A stretch of DNA of 64,000 nt from assembly GCA_013396655.1 (NCBI GenBank), contig WBMV01005981.1, forward strand, positions 62,001 through 126,000, given 5' to 3'. The notes beneath the pieces are model-generated. The model was not told the DNA's origin. It saw nothing but the letters and a program-made list of their open reading frames with translations, and ran no database searches. A program made the translations under genes and the position numbers. Position 1 is the first letter of the stretch. Each line of letters opens with the position of its first letter. This document shows positions 61,230-64,000 of this stretch, piece after piece. The stretch is from Campylorhamphus procurvoides. Lineage: Eukaryota > Chordata > Aves > Passeriformes > Dendrocolaptidae.

Positions 61230-62650
61230 CAAATCTATGGGGCTTGATAGGATTCATCCCAGAATCATTGAAGACCTGGCTGACATCATTGCAAAACCTC
61301 TCTTGATGATTTTTGAGAGATCTTGGGAATCCAGGAAAGTCTCAGGTGATGGGAAGCTGACAAATATTGTTCCAATTTTCAAGAAGAGCAAGGACCCTGG
61401 AAACTACAGGCCTGGAAGTCTCACTACAGTGCCTGGTAAAGTTGTGGAGAAAATTACTATGAGATCTATTGAAAAACACCTGAAAGACAATGCAGTCATT
61501 GGTCACAGCCAGCACGACTCCATTAGAGGAAAGTCCTGCTTGTTGAACCTGCTTCCTTTTATGACAAGGTAACCCACCCAGCTGATCATGGGAAGCCAGC
61601 TGATGTCAGCTTTTTGGATTTCAGTAAAGCCTTCGATGCTGTCTCTCACAGGATCCTTCTGGACAAAATGTCCACCCCACAGCTGGATGAACACACCATG
61701 TGGCGGATGAGCAGTTGGCTCACAGGTAGAGCACAGAGGGTAACAGTGAATGGGGTGACATCAGGCTGGTGACCTGGCACTAGTGGGGTTCCACAAGGCT
61801 CCATCTTGGGCCCCGTGCTCTTCAACATCTTCATAAATGACTTGGATGCAGGATTGGAAGTTTGCAACTGGCAGGAGCTGTTGACTCCCTGGAAGGCGGG
61901 GAGGCCCTGCAGAGAGATCTTGACAAATCAGAGGACCGGGCAATCACCAACCATATGAAGTTCAACAAGGGAAAGTGCTGGATTCTGTACTTGGGATGTG
62001 GCACCGCTGGATGTTTTTACAGACTGGGGAATGAGATGCTGGAAAGCAGTGCCACAGAAAGGGACCTGGGGGTCCTGGTTGATGGCAAGTTGAATCTGAG
62101 TCAGCAGTTCCCTGGCAGCCAGGAAGGCCAACCATGTCCTGGGGGGCATCAGGCAAAGCATCACCAGCTGGGCAAGGGAGGGGATTGTCCTGATCTGTTC
62201 TGCACTGGAGTGGTCTTACCTTGAATATTGTGTGGAGTTTTAGGCATTGCAATACGAGAAAGATATTAAGCCCTTAGAGAGCACCCAAAGGAGGGCAACA
62301 AAGATGGTGAAAGGCCTTGAGGAGAGGCCGTATGAGAAATGGCTGAGGTCACTTGGTACGTTCAGTCTGGAAAAGAGGAGAGTGAGGGGAGACCTCATTG
62401 CAGTTACAACTTCGTCATGAGCGGAAGAGGAGGGGCAGGCACTGATCTCTTCTCTGTGGTAACCAGTGGCCGGACTGGAGGGAATGGCCTGAAATTGTGT
62501 CAGGGGAGGTTTAGGTTGGATATTAGAAAAAGGTTCCATTCCCCCGGAGAGTGGTTGGGCACTGGAACAGGCTCCCCAGTTAAGTGGTCACAGCACCAAG
62601 CCTGACAGAGTTCAAGAAGCTTTCGGGTGATACTCTCAGGCAGATGGTGT
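61229..62650 (+). pseudogene. CR1 reverse transcriptase (ORF2), catalytic box deleted
   Basis: Motifs seen are IHPRIIEDLADIIAKPLLMIFERSWES, GKLTNIVPIFKKSKDPGNYRP, VPGKVVEKI and DSIRGKSCLLNL (all in 61237-61572). After a 1-base loss near 61553 relative to the 49-kb copy come VSFLDFSKAFDAVSHRILLDKMS (first catalytic Asp) and [24 protein letters not shown] (to 61860). There, two deletions of about 14 and 11 bases remove most of the FADDTKLGG block that is intact in the 49-kb copy. Stops lie at 61770-61772 (TGA) and 62581-62583 (TAA). The tail includes [18 protein letters not shown] and GTGTGSPV (frame-shifted GHWNRLPS). Confidence 0.9.
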
Positions 62651-62735
62651 GACTCTTGGGGATGGTCATGTGCAGGGACAAGGGCTGGACCCAAAAGAGA
62701 ACTCTTCTAACTCAGCATATTCTCTGATTCTGTGA

Positions 62736-63655
62736 TGGCTTAACCTAGTAGTAATTCAGGTACAGTATTCAATTTTGCAGACAGGGGAAAGAGTGCTTTT
62801 GGTGTAGGACTGTTTTAGGAGAGAATCCTCCTTTTGCAAAATCTACTAATAATATGAAGTATTGATCAAGTCTTCTATATTCCATTCCTTAGTGGAGGTT
62901 CCATTCAGGATCAGTGTGAAGTCCTTTCCCCATTGGCAATGGTTTCTCAGTTGTTTCCTAACAGTGAACACAGGGTTTAGTATTCACTTGTTTTCATTTT
63001 GAATATATGCTATTTAAAAGTGACTTTGTAGAACTTTGAAGTAAATTTATTGAAACACTTATCCATGAAGTGAACTTGGTTTCTTGCTTGCCCATTCCCA
63101 CTACAAAAAGGATTTACAGGATTCACAGGAAATGAGATTTATAATTGTTTTTAATCTTTTAGCTACATTTAACTGTTAACAAATGGGATTTGAAGCTACT
63201 TACTTCAAACATGATATGTGAATATATGGTAAGAACATAAAATATAACACACCTTGTGCATTTTTAAACCTATTACAAATAAAACCAGTGCTCTCTGAAT
63301 ATTGACGAGCCTAGAATTTACATACTTAAGGATCAGGCTATTTATTCTAATTAAGGTATTAAAACTATTTCACAGTGTAGACACTGGAACTGTTCTTCCA
63401 ATTGATAATGGTTTATTTGCCTGCAAAATGTCCTGCATGAAGCTTGTTAGGACTGGTAAATATGCAACTCAGCAAATTCCATCTGACTCTTTTCAACAAA
63501 ACGGAGGGCAAATGCAAACAGGAATGAGAATTATGAGTTACTGTACCTCCCAATATTCTCTAAAAAGGAACACCAGATTGTCCATTTGCATATATTTTCA
63601 TACACAGGAGGCCTTAGAAGTACACACATCCTTCCTTTAAAGCTACAGTGTAATG
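62736..63655. other. AT-rich non-coding DNA
   Basis: No gene was recognised. A 112-codon frame (63302-63640) carries no domain that I can identify. Confidence 0.5.
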
Positions 63656-63810
63656 CAAAAAAAACCACAAAAAAGAACACAGAACACAAAAAAAACCCCA
63701 CAACAACAACAACAAAACAAACAACAACAACAAAAACAAAACAAAACTAAAAAAAACCCCAAAACCACAGATAGAAAAAGAAAACAACAAACCATTCAAA
63801 AAAAAACCCT
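63656..63810 (+). repeat. A-rich tract with C runs and AAC repeat
   Basis: The tract joins an AAC trinucleotide stretch (about 63700-63740) to A(6-9)C(3-4) blocks on both sides. It is the longest of the A/C tracts in the window, and its Lys/Gln/Asn-rich or Phe/Leu-rich open frames are artefacts of composition. Confidence 0.85.
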
Positions 63811-64000
63811 GAAAGCTCAGGGAAGAGAGACAAATTCTATGTAGTTATGGGACTAGGGTCAATATAAGATAAACATCACATAACTAGGTATGAATCCCAT
63901 ACAAGGAGAGGAAGTTTTCATGAAATGTGTACATTTCCACTCCCATAATAATAGGATGCATACAACGTACTGATAATGCTCAGCTGCATAGAACAAAGAC
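63811..64000. other. Non-coding DNA to window end
   Basis: Ordinary AT-rich sequence; nothing recognised. Confidence 0.5.

Larger units (their letters stand above)
59810..62735 (+). mobile_element. CR1 LINE, plus strand, nearly full ORF2
   Basis: This is the most complete transposon in the window, about 2.9 kb. From left to right it holds a short piece upstream of ORF2, the endonuclease domain (about 59944-60600), the linker (60600-61230), the reverse transcriptase (61230-62640) and a 3' end TCTCTGATTCTGTGA at 62721-62735. The 5' border is uncertain, somewhere in 59740-59940; ORF1 is not recognised. Its second half is very close to 49256-50786. Frameshifts, stops and internal deletions make it inactive. 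No target duplication was found. Confidence 0.92.

Noticed and set aside
63614..63844. Lys/Gln/Asn-rich plus frame and hydrophobic minus frame
   Set aside because: Both are produced by the A/C tract at 63656-63810, not by a gene.
1..64000. tRNA, rRNA, CRISPR arrays, bacterial operons or defence systems
   Set aside because: No tRNA A/B box pairs, rRNA segments, spaced direct repeats or long operonic frames were seen. The window is vertebrate non-coding DNA.

Overview
This is vertebrate nuclear DNA, almost certainly from a bird and possibly a songbird (the songbird part is inference). The evidence is the set of CR1 LINE copies with the avian 3' end (repeated ATTCTGTGATTC / CATAGAATCATAGAAT octamers on the two strands), two solo retroviral-type LTRs with avian-style termini, many A-rich tracts interrupted by short C runs, and a low gene density on an AT-rich background. 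No protein-coding host gene, tRNA, rRNA, CRISPR array or bacterial-type operon can be supported. Open frames of 60-146 codons occur throughout but lack recognisable domains, except those inside CR1.

Layout. 1-300 is a CpG-rich island with promoter-like motifs: a MEF2/TATA-like box, an inverted CCAAT box, a CTCF-like core and an 18-bp tandem repeat carrying GC boxes. It is probably the promoter or first-exon region of a gene that lies mostly outside the window or whose later exons I cannot see. 300-36,680 is AT-rich non-coding DNA holding one old CR1 scrap (about 8.56-8.86 kb), two solo LTRs with perfect 5-bp target duplications (23,267-23,734 and 28,217-28,874, both in minus orientation), and A/C-rich low-complexity tracts. 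36,680-62,735 is CR1-rich: an old minus-strand CR1 split by a younger minus-strand CR1 (36,680-38,775), two short minus-strand fragments (45.64 and 56.68 kb), and two plus-strand copies of one subfamily (49,256-50,786 and about 59,810-62,735). The longer of these keeps endonuclease motifs, but its reverse transcriptase has lost the catalytic FADD box. The rest, up to 64,000, is AT-rich DNA ending in another A/C tract.

There is no set of genes working together here. The readable history is one of transposition: insertion order, target duplications, truncation and decay. The most useful observations are the CpG-island motifs at the left edge, the nested CR1 with its target duplication, and stop codons shared by two otherwise separate CR1 copies.
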